Assembly (NCBI RefSeq): GCF_013410545.1
Contig: NZ_JACCFV010000001.1
Location: forward strand, 2,728,001 to 2,792,000
DNA: 64,000 nt
Direction: 5' to 3'
DNA from: Pseudoclavibacter chungangensis
Lineage (GTDB): Bacteria > Actinomycetota > Actinomycetes > Actinomycetales > Microbacteriaceae
Positions 36,211 through 44,869 of this stretch are shown here, piece by piece. The position numbers and the translations under genes are program-made. How positions within the stretch are numbered: position 1 is the first letter of the stretch; every line of letters starts with the position of its first letter. Under the pieces are notes generated by a model. The model was not told where the DNA came from. It made no database searches and worked only from the letters and a program-made list of their open reading frames with translations.

Positions 36211-37067
36211 GCGCCGCCACGCGGTACCTCGTCGTCGGCGCGGGCGGCATGCTCGGGCACGACCTGCAGCGCGCCCTCGCCGGACGCGACGTCACCGCCC
36301 TCGGGCGCGCGGAGCTCGACGTGACCGATGCCGACGCGGTCGACGCGGCCGTCGCGAACGCGGACGTCGTGCTCAACGCGTCCGCCTACACGAAGGTCGA
36401 CGACGCCGAGACGAACGAGGACCTCGCGTACGCGGTCAACGCGACGGGCACCGCGAACCTTGCGCGCGCGGCCGCGCGGCACGGCGCGAAGCTCGTGACG
36501 GTGTCGACCGACTACGTGTTCCACGGCGACGCGACCGAGCCGTACGCGGAGGACGCGCCGCGCGACCCGCTCAACGCCTACGGCCGGACGAAGGCGGCGG
36601 GCGAGGAGCAGGCACTCGCCGCGCACCCGGACGGCACCTACGTCGTCCGCACGGCGTGGCTGTACGGCGCGGACGGCCCGAACTTCGCGAAGACGATGGC
36701 GAAGCTCGCCGCGACGAAGCCCGAGGTGTCGGTCGTGAGCGACCAGGTCGGTCAGCCGACCTCGACCGCGGACCTCGCGGCGCAGATCGTCGCGCTCGTC
36801 GACGCCGACGCCCCCGCCGGGATCTATCACGGCACGAACTCGGGCGTCGCGAGCTGGTACGACTTCGCGCGCGAGATCTTCCGCCTCGCGGGCTTCGACC
36901 CCGAGAACGTGAAGAAGACCGACTCGACCGCCTTCGTGCGCCCCGCACCGCGTCCCGCCTACTCGGTGCTCGGCCACGACGCGTGGGAGCGCGCGGGGCT
37001 CGCACCCATGCGACCGTGGCTCGAGGCGCTCGAGGACGCCGCGGCCCAGGGGGTGCTGCGGGACTGA
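36207..37067 (+). CDS. rfbD: dTDP-4-dehydrorhamnose reductase
   Basis: 286-residue RmlD, last enzyme of dTDP-rhamnose synthesis, NAD(P)H-dependent. Motifs: YLVVGAGGMLGHDLQRAL, VLNASAYTKVDDAETNED, TVSTDYVFHGDATEPYAE, PLNAYGRTKAAGE (catalytic Tyr/Lys) and VVRTAWLYG. GTG 36207 overlaps the rfbB stop and AAGGAG lies about 14 nt upstream. It is coupled to the following family 1 glycosyltransferase by TGATG. Confidence 0.95.
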   Translation: MSAATRYLVVGAGGMLGHDLQRALAGRDVTALGRAELDVTDADAVDAAVANADVVLNASAYTKVDDAETNEDLAYAVNATGTANLARAAARHGAKLVTVSTDYVFHGDATEPYAEDAPRDPLNAYGRTKAAGEEQALAAHPDGTYVVRTAWLYGADGPNFAKTMAKLAATKPEVSVVSDQVGQPTSTADLAAQIVALVDADAPAGIYHGTNSGVASWYDFAREIFRLAGFDPENVKKTDSTAFVRPAPRPAYSVLGHDAWERAGLAPMRPWLEALEDAAAQGVLRD

Positions 37068-38215
37068 TGGTCACGCTCCGTCTCGTCCTCGACCGCCTCC
37101 TCGATCCGAGGCCCGGCGGCTCGCGCCGCTATGCCTCGAACCTGGCGCGGGAGATCATCGCGCGCGCCCCGGCGGGCTGCGACGTCCAGGCGATCCTCCC
37201 GAAGGTCCCGGCCGAGGAGCTCGAGCGCTTCGAGACGGAGGTCCCGGGTCTCACGGGGGTCACGCAGGGGCCGCTCAAGCACGAGACGCTCGCGACGTCG
37301 TGGCGGCGGGGGCTCCTGACGGGCTCCGTCGGTGGCGGCTTCATCCACGCGATGGGCCTGTTCGCGCCCGTCCGCGACATCTCGCTCTCGTACGGCATCG
37401 ACCAGACGGTCGTCACGGTCGGCCACACGACCGCGTTCCGGCGCCCCGAGCTCCTGCCGCCCGCCGAGGTCAAGTTCCAGACGGCCATGCTGCGTCGTGT
37501 CCACAAGTACGCGAGCGCCGTCGTGGCGCCGACGAACGCGGTCGCCGACGAACTCATGGACGTGTACGACTTCGGTGACCGACTGCGCGTCATCGGCGGG
37601 GCGGCGGACCCGGCGATCCGGCTGCCGGACGACGAGGCCGAGGGCGACCGCCTGGCCAGGGCGATGGGCCTCCCCGACGAGTACGTCATCACGTCGGCCT
37701 CGGTCGATCCGCGCAAGGGCCTCGAACACCTCCTGCGGGCGATGACCCTGCCGGAGATGCGGGACCTCCGGCTCGTGGTCGTGGGTCGGAGCGAACGCGG
37801 CGACGTCACGCTCGAGCAACTGCTCGTGCACGCCGGGCTCGGGCCCGACCGGGTCGTCGCGGTCGGGCAGATCTCCGACCAGCAGCTCGCCGTCGCCCTG
37901 CAGCGCGCCTCGGCGCTCGTCGTCCCGTCGCTCGAGGCGGGCTTCGGGCTGCCGATCGTGGAGGCGTTCCGCTTCGGGACCCCCGTCATCCACTCCGATG
38001 TGCCGGCCCTCATGGAGGTCGGCATGGACGCGACGATCGTCGTCGAGCGCGGCGACCTCGCGGGCTACCCGGAACGGATCGCGCACGCCGTCACGAGCGT
38101 CGTGACGGACACGGGCGTGGAGCGCGCGCTGCGGATCGCGGGCCGCGATCGTTCGGGCGTGTACCACTGGGAGTTCTCGGCCGACCAGGTCTGGACGCTG
38201 CACGCGGACCTCTGA
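37067..38215 (+). CDS. Family 1 (GT-B) glycosyltransferase
   Basis: 382 residues. The N-terminal half opens LRLVLDRLLDPRPGGSRRYA, a glycine-rich acceptor-side loop; the C-terminal donor half has VITSASVDPRKGLEHLLRAM, RVVAVGQISDQQLAVALQRA, and VVPSLEAGFGLPIVEAFRFG, the E-x7-E signature of GT4-type enzymes. It is coupled to rfbD by a one-base overlap, which suggests it uses or follows the rhamnose step. It is the last gene of the rfbBD operon and is closed by a very strong terminator. Confidence 0.88.
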   Translation: MVTLRLVLDRLLDPRPGGSRRYASNLAREIIARAPAGCDVQAILPKVPAEELERFETEVPGLTGVTQGPLKHETLATSWRRGLLTGSVGGGFIHAMGLFAPVRDISLSYGIDQTVVTVGHTTAFRRPELLPPAEVKFQTAMLRRVHKYASAVVAPTNAVADELMDVYDFGDRLRVIGGAADPAIRLPDDEAEGDRLARAMGLPDEYVITSASVDPRKGLEHLLRAMTLPEMRDLRLVVVGRSERGDVTLEQLLVHAGLGPDRVVAVGQISDQQLAVALQRASALVVPSLEAGFGLPIVEAFRFGTPVIHSDVPALMEVGMDATIVVERGDLAGYPERIAHAVTSVVTDTGVERALRIAGRDRSGVYHWEFSADQVWTLHADL

Positions 38216-38236
38216 TCGCGCCACCCGCCGCCGGCC

Positions 38237-38295
38237 GAAAAAGCCGGGTTGTTGCTACCGGGCCTGCGGCCCGGTAGCAACAACCCGGCTTTTTC
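38237..38295. terminator. Bidirectional intrinsic terminator, 28-bp stem
   Basis: Arms 38237-38264 and 38268-38295 are perfectly complementary with a TGC loop. The arms end in AAAAA and TTTTT, giving a U-run in both directions. It is the most conventional rho-independent terminator in the window. Confidence 0.92.
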
Positions 38296-38310
38296 CGCGC
38301 GTGGGCACGC

Positions 38311-38358
38311 GGGCACGGGGGTGGGCACGGGGGTGGGCACGGGGGTGGGCACACGGGT
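38311..38358. repeat. G-rich 12-bp tandem repeat
   Basis: Three exact copies and one variant of GGGCACGGGGGT lie head to tail just after the 38.2-kb terminator. The strand carries G-runs of 3-5 at regular spacing, so a four-stranded G structure is possible. It lies between a terminator and the 3' end of the MarR gene and is not coding. Confidence 0.85.
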
Positions 38359-38381
38359 GCGCGCGTGGGGGGGCGGGGTGC

Positions 38382-38825
38382 TCAGCCGTCCCAGCCGAGG
38401 TTCCGGGCGAAGTGTGCGAGCGTCGCGATCGTCGCGTCGTACTCCGCCTGCGCCACCCCGTCCGCGAGCCCGTTCTGCAGCTCGGTCACGCGCTTCGCGA
38501 GGTTCTCCGCGGCCCCCACGCCGCGCTCCGTCAACGCGTACGGCTCGCCCGCGCCGCCGACGACCCACCCGCTCTCCACGAGCTCGGCGAGGTGCGCGGC
38601 GGAGCCGACGAGGCCGTCCTCGCGTACCTCGGCCCCCGCATCGCGCAGGAACGGTGCGATGCGCTCGTCGAGCACCTCGACCGTCGCGGGCCCGTGTACG
38701 AGCACACTCATGAGCTGCCACTGACGTCTCGTGACGCCGTGCTCCTCGATGACCTCCGCGAAGCGGTCCTCGATGAGGCCGTCCACGAGCTTCAGCCAGA
38801 ATCCGATCGGTCGCTCGTCTGCCAT
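38382..38825 (-). CDS. MarR-like winged-helix transcriptional regulator
   Basis: 147 residues. It opens with the dimer helix RPIGFWLKLVDGLIEDRFAE, then VTRRQWQLMSVLVHGPATV and a winged-helix core ending SGWVVGGAGEPYALTERG, as in MarR regulators (the wing carries the conserved hydrophobic-basic turn). A -10 box TAACGT (plus-strand 38833-38838) is 7 nt before the ATG, so the mRNA is probably leaderless. There is no divergent target gene; the ligand is unknown. Confidence 0.8.
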   Translation of the reverse strand: MADERPIGFWLKLVDGLIEDRFAEVIEEHGVTRRQWQLMSVLVHGPATVEVLDERIAPFLRDAGAEVREDGLVGSAAHLAELVESGWVVGGAGEPYALTERGVGAAENLAKRVTELQNGLADGVAQAEYDATIATLAHFARNLGWDG

Positions 38826-38969
38826 GCCCCGGACGTTACACGCCCGTCCTCGGCGTCACGTGCGGATCCGGGACGACGGCTCGGCGCGGCGCGCGGCGCA
38901 GGCGTCGGCGTCGGCCGGCGCGCACCGGGCCGCGTGCGCCCGACGCGCACGCCGGGCCGGGCACGCGCG

Positions 38970-40364
38970 TCACCCGCCCGAGTCGCTCGACCCGTCGTCG
39001 GTCGTCGCGGTCGGCTCGGGGTCCGCCGTGAACGAGTCCTGGATCGCCTGCTGGACGACGTCGATGTCCGGGTTCGCGGGGTCGACGAGCGGTGGAACGA
39101 GCTCGAGCGTCGTCTGCGGCTGGCTGCGTGATCGAAGCAGGAGGTCGGCCACCATGCCGGCCTCGCCCTCGGGCATGTCCGTCTCGACGAGCTTCTCGAC
39201 CGCGTCCGTGACGGGCCCGATCCGCGACGCGAGGTTCGCGGGCGTCATCTCCGCGATGATCGCGGCCTGCAGCTCGCGCTGCCGCTCCATGCGGGCGTAG
39301 TCGGTCGTGTTGTAGCGCGACCGCGCGTACCAGAGCGCCGTCGCGCCGTCCATCTTCTGCACGCCGACGTCGATGTACTCCGTCGGCTCCGTCCATCCCT
39401 CGGAACCGTCGTCGTTGATGCCGAGCCAGACCTTCTCCGTGACGTCGATCGTGACACCGCCGAGCGCGTCGATGAGTTCGGCGAACCCGGCCATGTCGAT
39501 GAGCGCGAAGTAGTGGATCTGCAGCCCCGTGATGCCTTCGACGGCCTCCTTCGTCGCCTCGATACCGGGCTCGCTGCCCTTCGCGGCGGCATCCGGGTAG
39601 AGGTCCGTGTGGTAGAGCTGCACCTCCGTGTAGACGGAGTTGATGTAGCACACGTCGACGTCGCAGTCGTTGTAGCCGTCCGGGTAGCGCTCCTTCATGG
39701 GACCGTCCGCGAACGGGAACGACTCGGTGTTCCGCGGGATGCCGATCGTCGTCGATCGTCCGGTCAGCACGTCGAAACTCATGACGCTGATCGAGTCAGG
39801 GCGCAGGCCCTCGCGATCGGCGCCGCGGTCGCCTCCGAGGAGCAGGATGTTGATCCGGCCGTCGGTCGGCCACTTGATACCGGCCGAATCGCCACCGAAC
39901 AGCGTGTGCACGGTCGAGGCCACCTGGTTCGCGACGTTGCCCGCCGTGAGTCCGACGATCGAGGGGACGATCGCGAGCACGACCGCGATGATCGCAATGA
40001 GGGGCCGCGCGAGCGCATCGAGCTTGATGAGTCGCGTGAGGCGCAGGGCGTCGATCTGCGACAGGAACCAACAGGCGATGAAGATCCACATGACGAGCAC
40101 GACGGCGCGGATGCCGAGCTCGCTCGTCGCGGTCACGAGGATCGGTGCGCGGAACACGAGCGCGCAGACGCCGACGACGACGAGCAGCACGATCCCGGTG
40201 AGCCACAGCCCGAGCATGAACCGCCCGAAGCGCCGGTTGCCCGCCACGACCTGCGCGGTCCCGGGCAGCACGAAGTTGCCGAGCACGAGCCACCACGCAC
40301 GACGCGTCATGAGCCGCGCGTCGCCGGTGTCCGGCGTGCGGAGGGAGGGGGTGGCTGTCATCAT
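38970..40364 (-). CDS. LytR-CpsA-Psr family glycopolymer ligase
   Basis: 464 residues. The first 160 residues form four membrane spans (WWLVLGNFVLPGTAQVVAGN onward), an actinobacterial extension. The external LCP domain follows: INILLLGGDRGADREGLRPD, ISVMSFDVLTGRSTTIGIPR (Asp/Arg residues), INSVYTEV, IDALGGVTIDV and ALWYARSRYNTTDYARMERQ (the conserved RSR and ERQR-type arginines). LCP enzymes transfer lipid-linked wall polymers to peptidoglycan, so this is the likely anchoring enzyme for the neighbouring glycan. Mycobacterium has an LCP gene at the equivalent place (Rv3267). Confidence 0.92.
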   Translation of the reverse strand: MMTATPSLRTPDTGDARLMTRRAWWLVLGNFVLPGTAQVVAGNRRFGRFMLGLWLTGIVLLVVVGVCALVFRAPILVTATSELGIRAVVLVMWIFIACWFLSQIDALRLTRLIKLDALARPLIAIIAVVLAIVPSIVGLTAGNVANQVASTVHTLFGGDSAGIKWPTDGRINILLLGGDRGADREGLRPDSISVMSFDVLTGRSTTIGIPRNTESFPFADGPMKERYPDGYNDCDVDVCYINSVYTEVQLYHTDLYPDAAAKGSEPGIEATKEAVEGITGLQIHYFALIDMAGFAELIDALGGVTIDVTEKVWLGINDDGSEGWTEPTEYIDVGVQKMDGATALWYARSRYNTTDYARMERQRELQAAIIAEMTPANLASRIGPVTDAVEKLVETDMPEGEAGMVADLLLRSRSQPQTTLELVPPLVDPANPDIDVVQQAIQDSFTADPEPTATTDDGSSDSGG

Positions 40365-40422
40365 GTCGCGAGCATCTCGTCCGGTCGGTGCTGGGGGCGT
40401 TCGGGGCCGGCGGCGGTCCACC

Positions 40423-40926
40423 TCAGAGCGTGCGCTGCAGCGCGTCGTTCTTCTCGTCGACGAGCAGCCGCAGGGACTCGGCATGCTCGGCGAGCGCTTC
40501 GGCGATGCGCGGATCGCTCGCGCCGAGGATGCGGGCCGCGAGCAGGCCGGCGTTCGTCGCGCCCCCGATGGACACGGTCGCGACGGGGATACCCGCGGGC
40601 ATCTGGACGATCGACAGGAGCGAGTCCATGCCGTCGAGGTACTTGAGCGGGACGGGCACGCCGACGACGGGGAGCGTCGTCATCGAGGCGACCATGCCCG
40701 GCAGGTGCGCCGCGCCGCCGGCACCCGCGATGATGACGCGGAGTCCGCGCCCGGCCGCACCGCGCGCGTAGTCGACGAGCTTGTCGGGCGTCCGGTGCGC
40801 CGAGACGACCTCGACCTCGACGGGAACGTCGAAGCCGGCGAGGGCGTCGCGGGCGCCCTGCATGACGGGCCAATCACTGTCGGAGCCCATGATGATGCCG
40901 ACGAGCGGTGCCGTGTTCGTGCTCAT
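40423..40926 (-). CDS. purE: 5-(carboxyamino)imidazole ribonucleotide mutase
   Basis: 167 residues, class I PurE of purine synthesis. Motifs: [34 protein letters not shown] (catalytic His), [18 protein letters not shown], and [21 protein letters not shown] -10 box TATGCT (plus-strand 40934-40939) is 7 nt before the ATG at 40926, so the gene is probably leaderless and separate from purK, whose stop is 104 bp upstream. Confidence 0.95.
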   Translation of the reverse strand: MSTNTAPLVGIIMGSDSDWPVMQGARDALAGFDVPVEVEVVSAHRTPDKLVDYARGAAGRGLRVIIAGAGGAAHLPGMVASMTTLPVVGVPVPLKYLDGMDSLLSIVQMPAGIPVATVSIGGATNAGLLAARILGASDPRIAEALAEHAESLRLLVDEKNDALQRTL

Positions 40927-41030
40927 TCGGCAGAGCATATCCGGCGCAGGTCCCGGCGACGTGCACGACTCGGCGGTGAACGCCGAGCGCCCGCGACGGC
41001 GCGCTCGCCGCCGCGGGTCCCCGTCGCCCG

Positions 41031-42155
41031 TCAGTCGTCGAACGCCTGCGCGGCCGCCCGCGCCTGGTAGACGACGTCGTCGAGGTCCTCCCCCGAAACC
41101 GTCACGTGCCCGACCTTGCGGCCGGGGCGCGCCGACTTGCCGTAGGTGTGCAGTTTCGCGGCCGGGTGCGACGCCCAGGCGCGCTCGAATCGCGCGTCGA
41201 TCGGCTCGTCCTGCGGCCCGCCGAGGATGTTGACCATGACGCTCCACGGCGCGCTCGGCGTCGGGTCGCCGAGCGGCAGGTCGAGGACGGCGCGCAGGTG
41301 CTGTTCGAACTGGCTCGTGACGGCGCCGTCGATCGTCCAGTGGCCCGAGTTGTGGGGCCGCATCGCGAGCTCGTTGACGAGCACCCGCTCGTCGGTCGTC
41401 TCGAAGAGCTCCACGGCGAGCGCGCCCGTCACGCCGAGGCCCTCGGCGATCCCGACGGCGATCTCAGCGCACACGGCCCGCACGCGGTCGTCGGGCGCCG
41501 TCCCGGGGGCCGGAGCGAGCACCTCGGCGCACACGCCGTCGCGCTGAACGGTCTCGACGACGGGCCAGAGCGCGACCTGGCCGGACGGGCGCCGGGCGAT
41601 CTGCTGCGCGAGCTCGCGCCGGAAGTCGACGAGCTCCTCGACGAGCAGCGCGTCGAAGTCGGCGAACCAGTCGGCGCCCTCGACGCCGGCGGACACGATG
41701 CGCACGCCCTTGCCGTCGTACCCGCCGCGCGGGGTCTTGAGCACGGCGCGGCCGCCGTGCGCGTCGACGAACGCCTGGAGTGCCGCCTCGTCCTCGACGG
41801 CGGCCCACTCGGGTACGGGCACGCCGAGCTCCGAGAGCCGTCGTCGCATCTCCAGCTTGTCCTGCGCGAAGCGCAGGGCGTCGGGGCCCGGTTGCACCGA
41901 GACGCCCGCGTCGACGAGCACACGCAGGACGTCCTGCGGAACGTGTTCGTGGTCGAAGGTGACGACGTCGACGTCGCGCGCGAACGCGAGCACCGCGTCG
42001 ACGTCGTCCGCGGCGCCGATCGCCGTCGCGGCGAGCGCGGCACTCGAGCCGGGCTGTTCGGCGAGCACGCGCAGTTCCACGCCGAGCTCCACCGCGGGCG
42101 GGATCATCATCCGGGCAAGCTGTCCGCCGCCGATCACTCCGACTCGCTGCACCAT
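41031..42155 (-). CDS. purK: 5-(carboxyamino)imidazole ribonucleotide synthase
   Basis: 374-residue ATP-grasp enzyme making N5-CAIR for PurE. Motifs: [35 protein letters not shown] (the usual glutamate is aspartate here), [18 protein letters not shown] (ATP grasp), [18 protein letters not shown] and [18 protein letters not shown]. Both pur genes run on the minus strand, divergent from GtrA, as in Mycobacterium. Confidence 0.95.
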   Translation of the reverse strand: MVQRVGVIGGGQLARMMIPPAVELGVELRVLAEQPGSSAALAATAIGAADDVDAVLAFARDVDVVTFDHEHVPQDVLRVLVDAGVSVQPGPDALRFAQDKLEMRRRLSELGVPVPEWAAVEDEAALQAFVDAHGGRAVLKTPRGGYDGKGVRIVSAGVEGADWFADFDALLVEELVDFRRELAQQIARRPSGQVALWPVVETVQRDGVCAEVLAPAPGTAPDDRVRAVCAEIAVGIAEGLGVTGALAVELFETTDERVLVNELAMRPHNSGHWTIDGAVTSQFEQHLRAVLDLPLGDPTPSAPWSVMVNILGGPQDEPIDARFERAWASHPAAKLHTYGKSARPGRKVGHVTVSGEDLDDVVYQARAAAQAFDD

Positions 42156-42253
42156 TCGATCGCCTCTCCGTCAACGTCCCGCGGGGTCGCACTCGATCAT
42201 TCCAGACGCCCGGGGCTACACTGAACCGGCCGACGGGGCCGGGTGACCGCAAC

Positions 42254-42883
42254 GTGGATGCCGGCAGACCATCGGGAGAGGACCGAGCGCGCGTGACCGA
42301 AGACCCCGAGCCGCGGCGGCCCGTTCCCGCGGACCTCGTCGAGTTCGTCGCCGCCGAGCGCGCGAGCGACCCCGTCACGACGGACACGCCCCTCCCCGAG
42401 CGCCTCGGCCTGTTCCTGCGGCTGCGTCAGCTCGCGACGCAATTGCTCCGCTTCGGGCTCGTGGGCGGCGTCGGGTTCTTCATCGACATCGGCGTGTTCA
42501 ATCTGCTCAGCATCACGTTCTTCACCGACGATCGCTTCGTCGGCGCCACGCTCGTCGCGAAGACCCTGTCGACGCTCGTCGCGATCGCGTGGAACTGGGT
42601 CGGCAACCGCTACTGGACGTTCCGTCGGCACCGCCGCGAGAACTCGACGCGCGAGGCCGTGGAGTTCTTCGCCGTGAGTCTCGCGGGCCTCGTCGTCGGA
42701 CTCCTGCCGCTCTGGATCATCCACTACGGCTTCGGGTTCGACTCGCTCGCCGCCGACAACGTGTCGAACCTCATCGGACTCGCGATCGGCTCGGTGTTCC
42801 GCTTCGTGCTCTACCGCTGGTGGGTCTTCTCGCCCGCCCGCGCGACGCGCGACGCGCGCAGCGGGCCGCTCCCCGCGCGCTGA
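42254..42883 (+). CDS. GtrA family membrane protein
   Basis: About 196-209 residues. A hydrophilic N-terminus precedes four membrane spans of the GtrA family: LLRFGLVGGVGFFIDIGVFN, ATLVAKTLSTLVAIAWNWVG, NRYWTFR (family signature) and FFAVSLAGLVVGLLPLWIIH. GtrA proteins are thought to flip or help flip polyprenyl-phosphate sugars. GTG 42254 is the longest start; GTG 42293 with GGGAGAGG about 14 nt upstream is an equally plausible one. A -10-like TACACT occurs at 42217-42222. Confidence 0.87.
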   Translation: MDAGRPSGEDRARVTEDPEPRRPVPADLVEFVAAERASDPVTTDTPLPERLGLFLRLRQLATQLLRFGLVGGVGFFIDIGVFNLLSITFFTDDRFVGATLVAKTLSTLVAIAWNWVGNRYWTFRRHRRENSTREAVEFFAVSLAGLVVGLLPLWIIHYGFGFDSLAADNVSNLIGLAIGSVFRFVLYRWWVFSPARATRDARSGPLPAR

Positions 42884-42893
42884 GGACGAACCG

Positions 42894-43355
42894 TCACCCG
42901 GCGCGTTCGCGGTGCCGCATCGTGCTGAGTTCCCGCAGCGACTCGCCAACGACACGCGCGTCGGGCACGTCGTTCAACCGCACGCGGCGCCCCGTCACCG
43001 CCGTCAGTTCGATCGTCGCCGACCCGAAGGCTGACTGCAGCGGGCCGCGCCGCGTCGTCACGTCGATCACGTCGCCGAGATCGATCTCCCGCTCCCTGCG
43101 GCCGACGAGCCCGTCGACCGCGATGACCCGGTGCGTGGTGATGATGTAGTGGGTGCGGAGCCACACGACGATCGGCAGGAGCCCGACGACGGCGACGAGG
43201 AGGACGAGGCCGGTGATGCCGAGTCCCGTCGCGAGCGGGGAGCCGAACCCGGCCGTCGCGACACCGAGGCCGCCCGCGCCCACGACGAGCGCGAGGCACG
43301 GGATCACGAGCCGGCGTCCGTGGGGTCGGAGCCGGACGACGCGGGCCTCGTTCAC
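42894..43355 (-). CDS. PH-domain (bPH type) membrane protein
   Basis: 153 residues. Two membrane spans at the N-terminus (LVIPCLALVVGAGGLGVATA and TGLVLLVAVVGLLPIVVWLR) are followed by the bacterial PH fold: HYIITTHRVIAVDGLVGRRE, EIDLGDVIDVTTRRGPLQSA and GSATIELTAV. The family is common in actinobacteria and of unknown function. GTG 43355 overlaps the birA stop (GTGA). The equivalent neighbour of birA in Mycobacterium is Rv3278c. Confidence 0.85.
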   Translation of the reverse strand: MNEARVVRLRPHGRRLVIPCLALVVGAGGLGVATAGFGSPLATGLGITGLVLLVAVVGLLPIVVWLRTHYIITTHRVIAVDGLVGRREREIDLGDVIDVTTRRGPLQSAFGSATIELTAVTGRRVRLNDVPDARVVGESLRELSTMRHRERAG

Positions 43356-44179
43356 GCCTGCCCGTCGGGACGGACGCGCTGGACGTCGCCCGCGACGACC
43401 GTCCGGCGCGCGCCGTCGTCGGTGCGCACGACGAGGTGGCCGGCGGGCGTGATCTCGACGGCGTCGCCGACGAGGGCGCCGTGGTCGGGCAGCGTCACGC
43501 GCACGCGCGTGCCGAGCGTCGCGCTCGTGCGCTGGAGCTCGCTCACGACGCCCGCGTCGACGGCGTTCCAGTTCGCGGCGACGAGCCCGTCGACCCGGCG
43601 GGTGAGTTCGGCGAGGTAGCGATCGAGCACGCGGTTCGCATCGACGGGCCGCCCGGCGGCGATCCCGAGCGACGTCGCGGTGGGGACGGGCAGCTCCGCC
43701 TCGGTGAGCGACACGTTCACGCCGGTCCCGATCGCGCACGCAAGTTCGCCGTCACGCGCGCCGAGCACCTCACCCAGGATGCCCGCGACCTTGCGTCCGT
43801 CGACGAGCACGTCGTTCGGCCACTTGACGAGCACGCGCGCCGCGTCGTCGTCGAGCTCCGCGACCGCCGCCTCGCGCAGCGCGAGCGCGGCGAGGAGCGG
43901 GAGGAGTCCGAGGGATTCACGCACGGTCGGCGCGTCGCGGAACCGCAGCACGGTGGCGATCGCGAGCCCCGTGTCCGGCGGGCTCGACCACACCCGCCCG
44001 AGCCGGCCCCGGCCGCCCGTCTGATCGCTCGTGACGACGCTTGACAGGTGCGGCAGCACCCGGCCCGTGACGTCGGCCCGCCAGCGTTCCCGGGCCGCGT
44101 CGAGCGTGGACGGTGACGAGTCGAGTCGGATCAGCACGCGACCACCGTCCTCGCCCCTCGCACGCCCCTTCGCCGTCAC
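43352..44179 (-). CDS. birA: Biotin-[acetyl-CoA-carboxylase] ligase
   Basis: 275 residues, without an N-terminal DNA-binding domain, so group I and not a repressor. Motifs: SDQTGGRGRLGRVWSSPPDT (biotinyl-AMP loop), VKWPNDVLVDGRKVAGILGE (catalytic Lys) and AIGTGVNVSLTEAE. It attaches biotin to the EAMKMEQ lysine of the carboxylase alpha subunit at 60475-62256. GTG 44179 overlaps the previous gene's stop. Confidence 0.94.
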   Translation of the reverse strand: MTAKGRARGEDGGRVLIRLDSSPSTLDAARERWRADVTGRVLPHLSSVVTSDQTGGRGRLGRVWSSPPDTGLAIATVLRFRDAPTVRESLGLLPLLAALALREAAVAELDDDAARVLVKWPNDVLVDGRKVAGILGEVLGARDGELACAIGTGVNVSLTEAELPVPTATSLGIAAGRPVDANRVLDRYLAELTRRVDGLVAANWNAVDAGVVSELQRTSATLGTRVRVTLPDHGALVGDAVEITPAGHLVVRTDDGARRTVVAGDVQRVRPDGQA

Positions 44180-44640
44180 GGGTGGGCCCCGCCGACGGGT
44201 GCGGCGACGAGCGCCGCGTCGAACCCGCCGAGGTACACGAAAGTGAGGAAGATCGCGACGACGACCGACAGCACGGCGATACCGATCCCGAGCACCGCGA
44301 ATCCCCACGGGCGGCCACGGAGGCACAGCGCGATGATGCCGAGCACGACGGCGACGAGGGCGGGCGTGAACGAGAGCAGGATGCTGAAGTTCGGCATCGG
44401 GATGAGCGCGATGACCGCCGCGAGGATCGAGACGATGAACGACCAGCGTCCCACCGGGTTGACCGCGGCGTGCGCCGCGTCGCCGTCGGGTGACGCCGGG
44501 ACGCTCGCCTCCGCGTCCTCCTGTGCCGCCTCCCCGTTCGTCCCGCTCGCGTCGTCGCGAGCACTGTGCGATCCGAAGACACCGCTCAGGTCGTCGTCCG
44601 GTCCGATCCGGCGCATGGGGGCGTCGTCCTGGCTCGTCAC
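44176..44640 (-). CDS. Small membrane protein with acidic N-terminus, unknown function
   Basis: About 154 residues. An acidic, probably disordered cytoplasmic part (1-80) precedes three hydrophobic segments (WSFIVSILAAVIALIPMPNF, LLSFTPALVAVVLGIIALCL, FAVLGIGIAVLSVVVAIFLT), a layout like DUF4190 proteins. GTG 44640 is the preferred start because AGGGGGG lies about 9 nt upstream; ATG 44616 is possible. It is translationally coupled to birA and PH, and divergent from accD. Confidence 0.66.
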   Translation of the reverse strand: MTSQDDAPMRRIGPDDDLSGVFGSHSARDDASGTNGEAAQEDAEASVPASPDGDAAHAAVNPVGRWSFIVSILAAVIALIPMPNFSILLSFTPALVAVVLGIIALCLRGRPWGFAVLGIGIAVLSVVVAIFLTFVYLGGFDAALVAAPVGGAHP

Positions 44641-44789
44641 GTCCCGCGCCCCCCTTGTCGTCACCGTCTCCTGAACGTCCGCTCGACTCACACGGTACTC
44701 CCGTCGGATTCGACGTCGCTCACCCCCCGGCGAGCCGATGGACCGTCGTCCGCTCACACGGTACCGCGCGGTCGGCGGGCTCGCACCCC

Positions 44790-44837
44790 GTCGGCGGGCC
44801 GGAGCCCGTCGTGGTGCCCCGGCTCCGGCCCGCCGAC
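44790..44837. other. Inverted repeat between divergent promoters
   Basis: 17-bp perfect arms (44790-44806 and 44821-44837) flank a 14-nt loop, 33 bp before accD. If accD is leaderless this lies outside its mRNA and would act at the DNA level. A direct repeat CTCACACGGTAC occurs at 44687-44698 and 44753-44764. Confidence 0.6.
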
Positions 44838-44869
44838 GCCGGAGGGCCCCGAAAAGGTAGGGTGCAGAT

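Noticed and set aside
38311..38358. Possible CRISPR repeats
   Set aside because: The units are 12 bp, directly adjacent and without spacers, and no cas gene is nearby.
43352..44179. BirA as a biotin-operon repressor
   Set aside because: No N-terminal winged helix is present; it is the ligase-only form.
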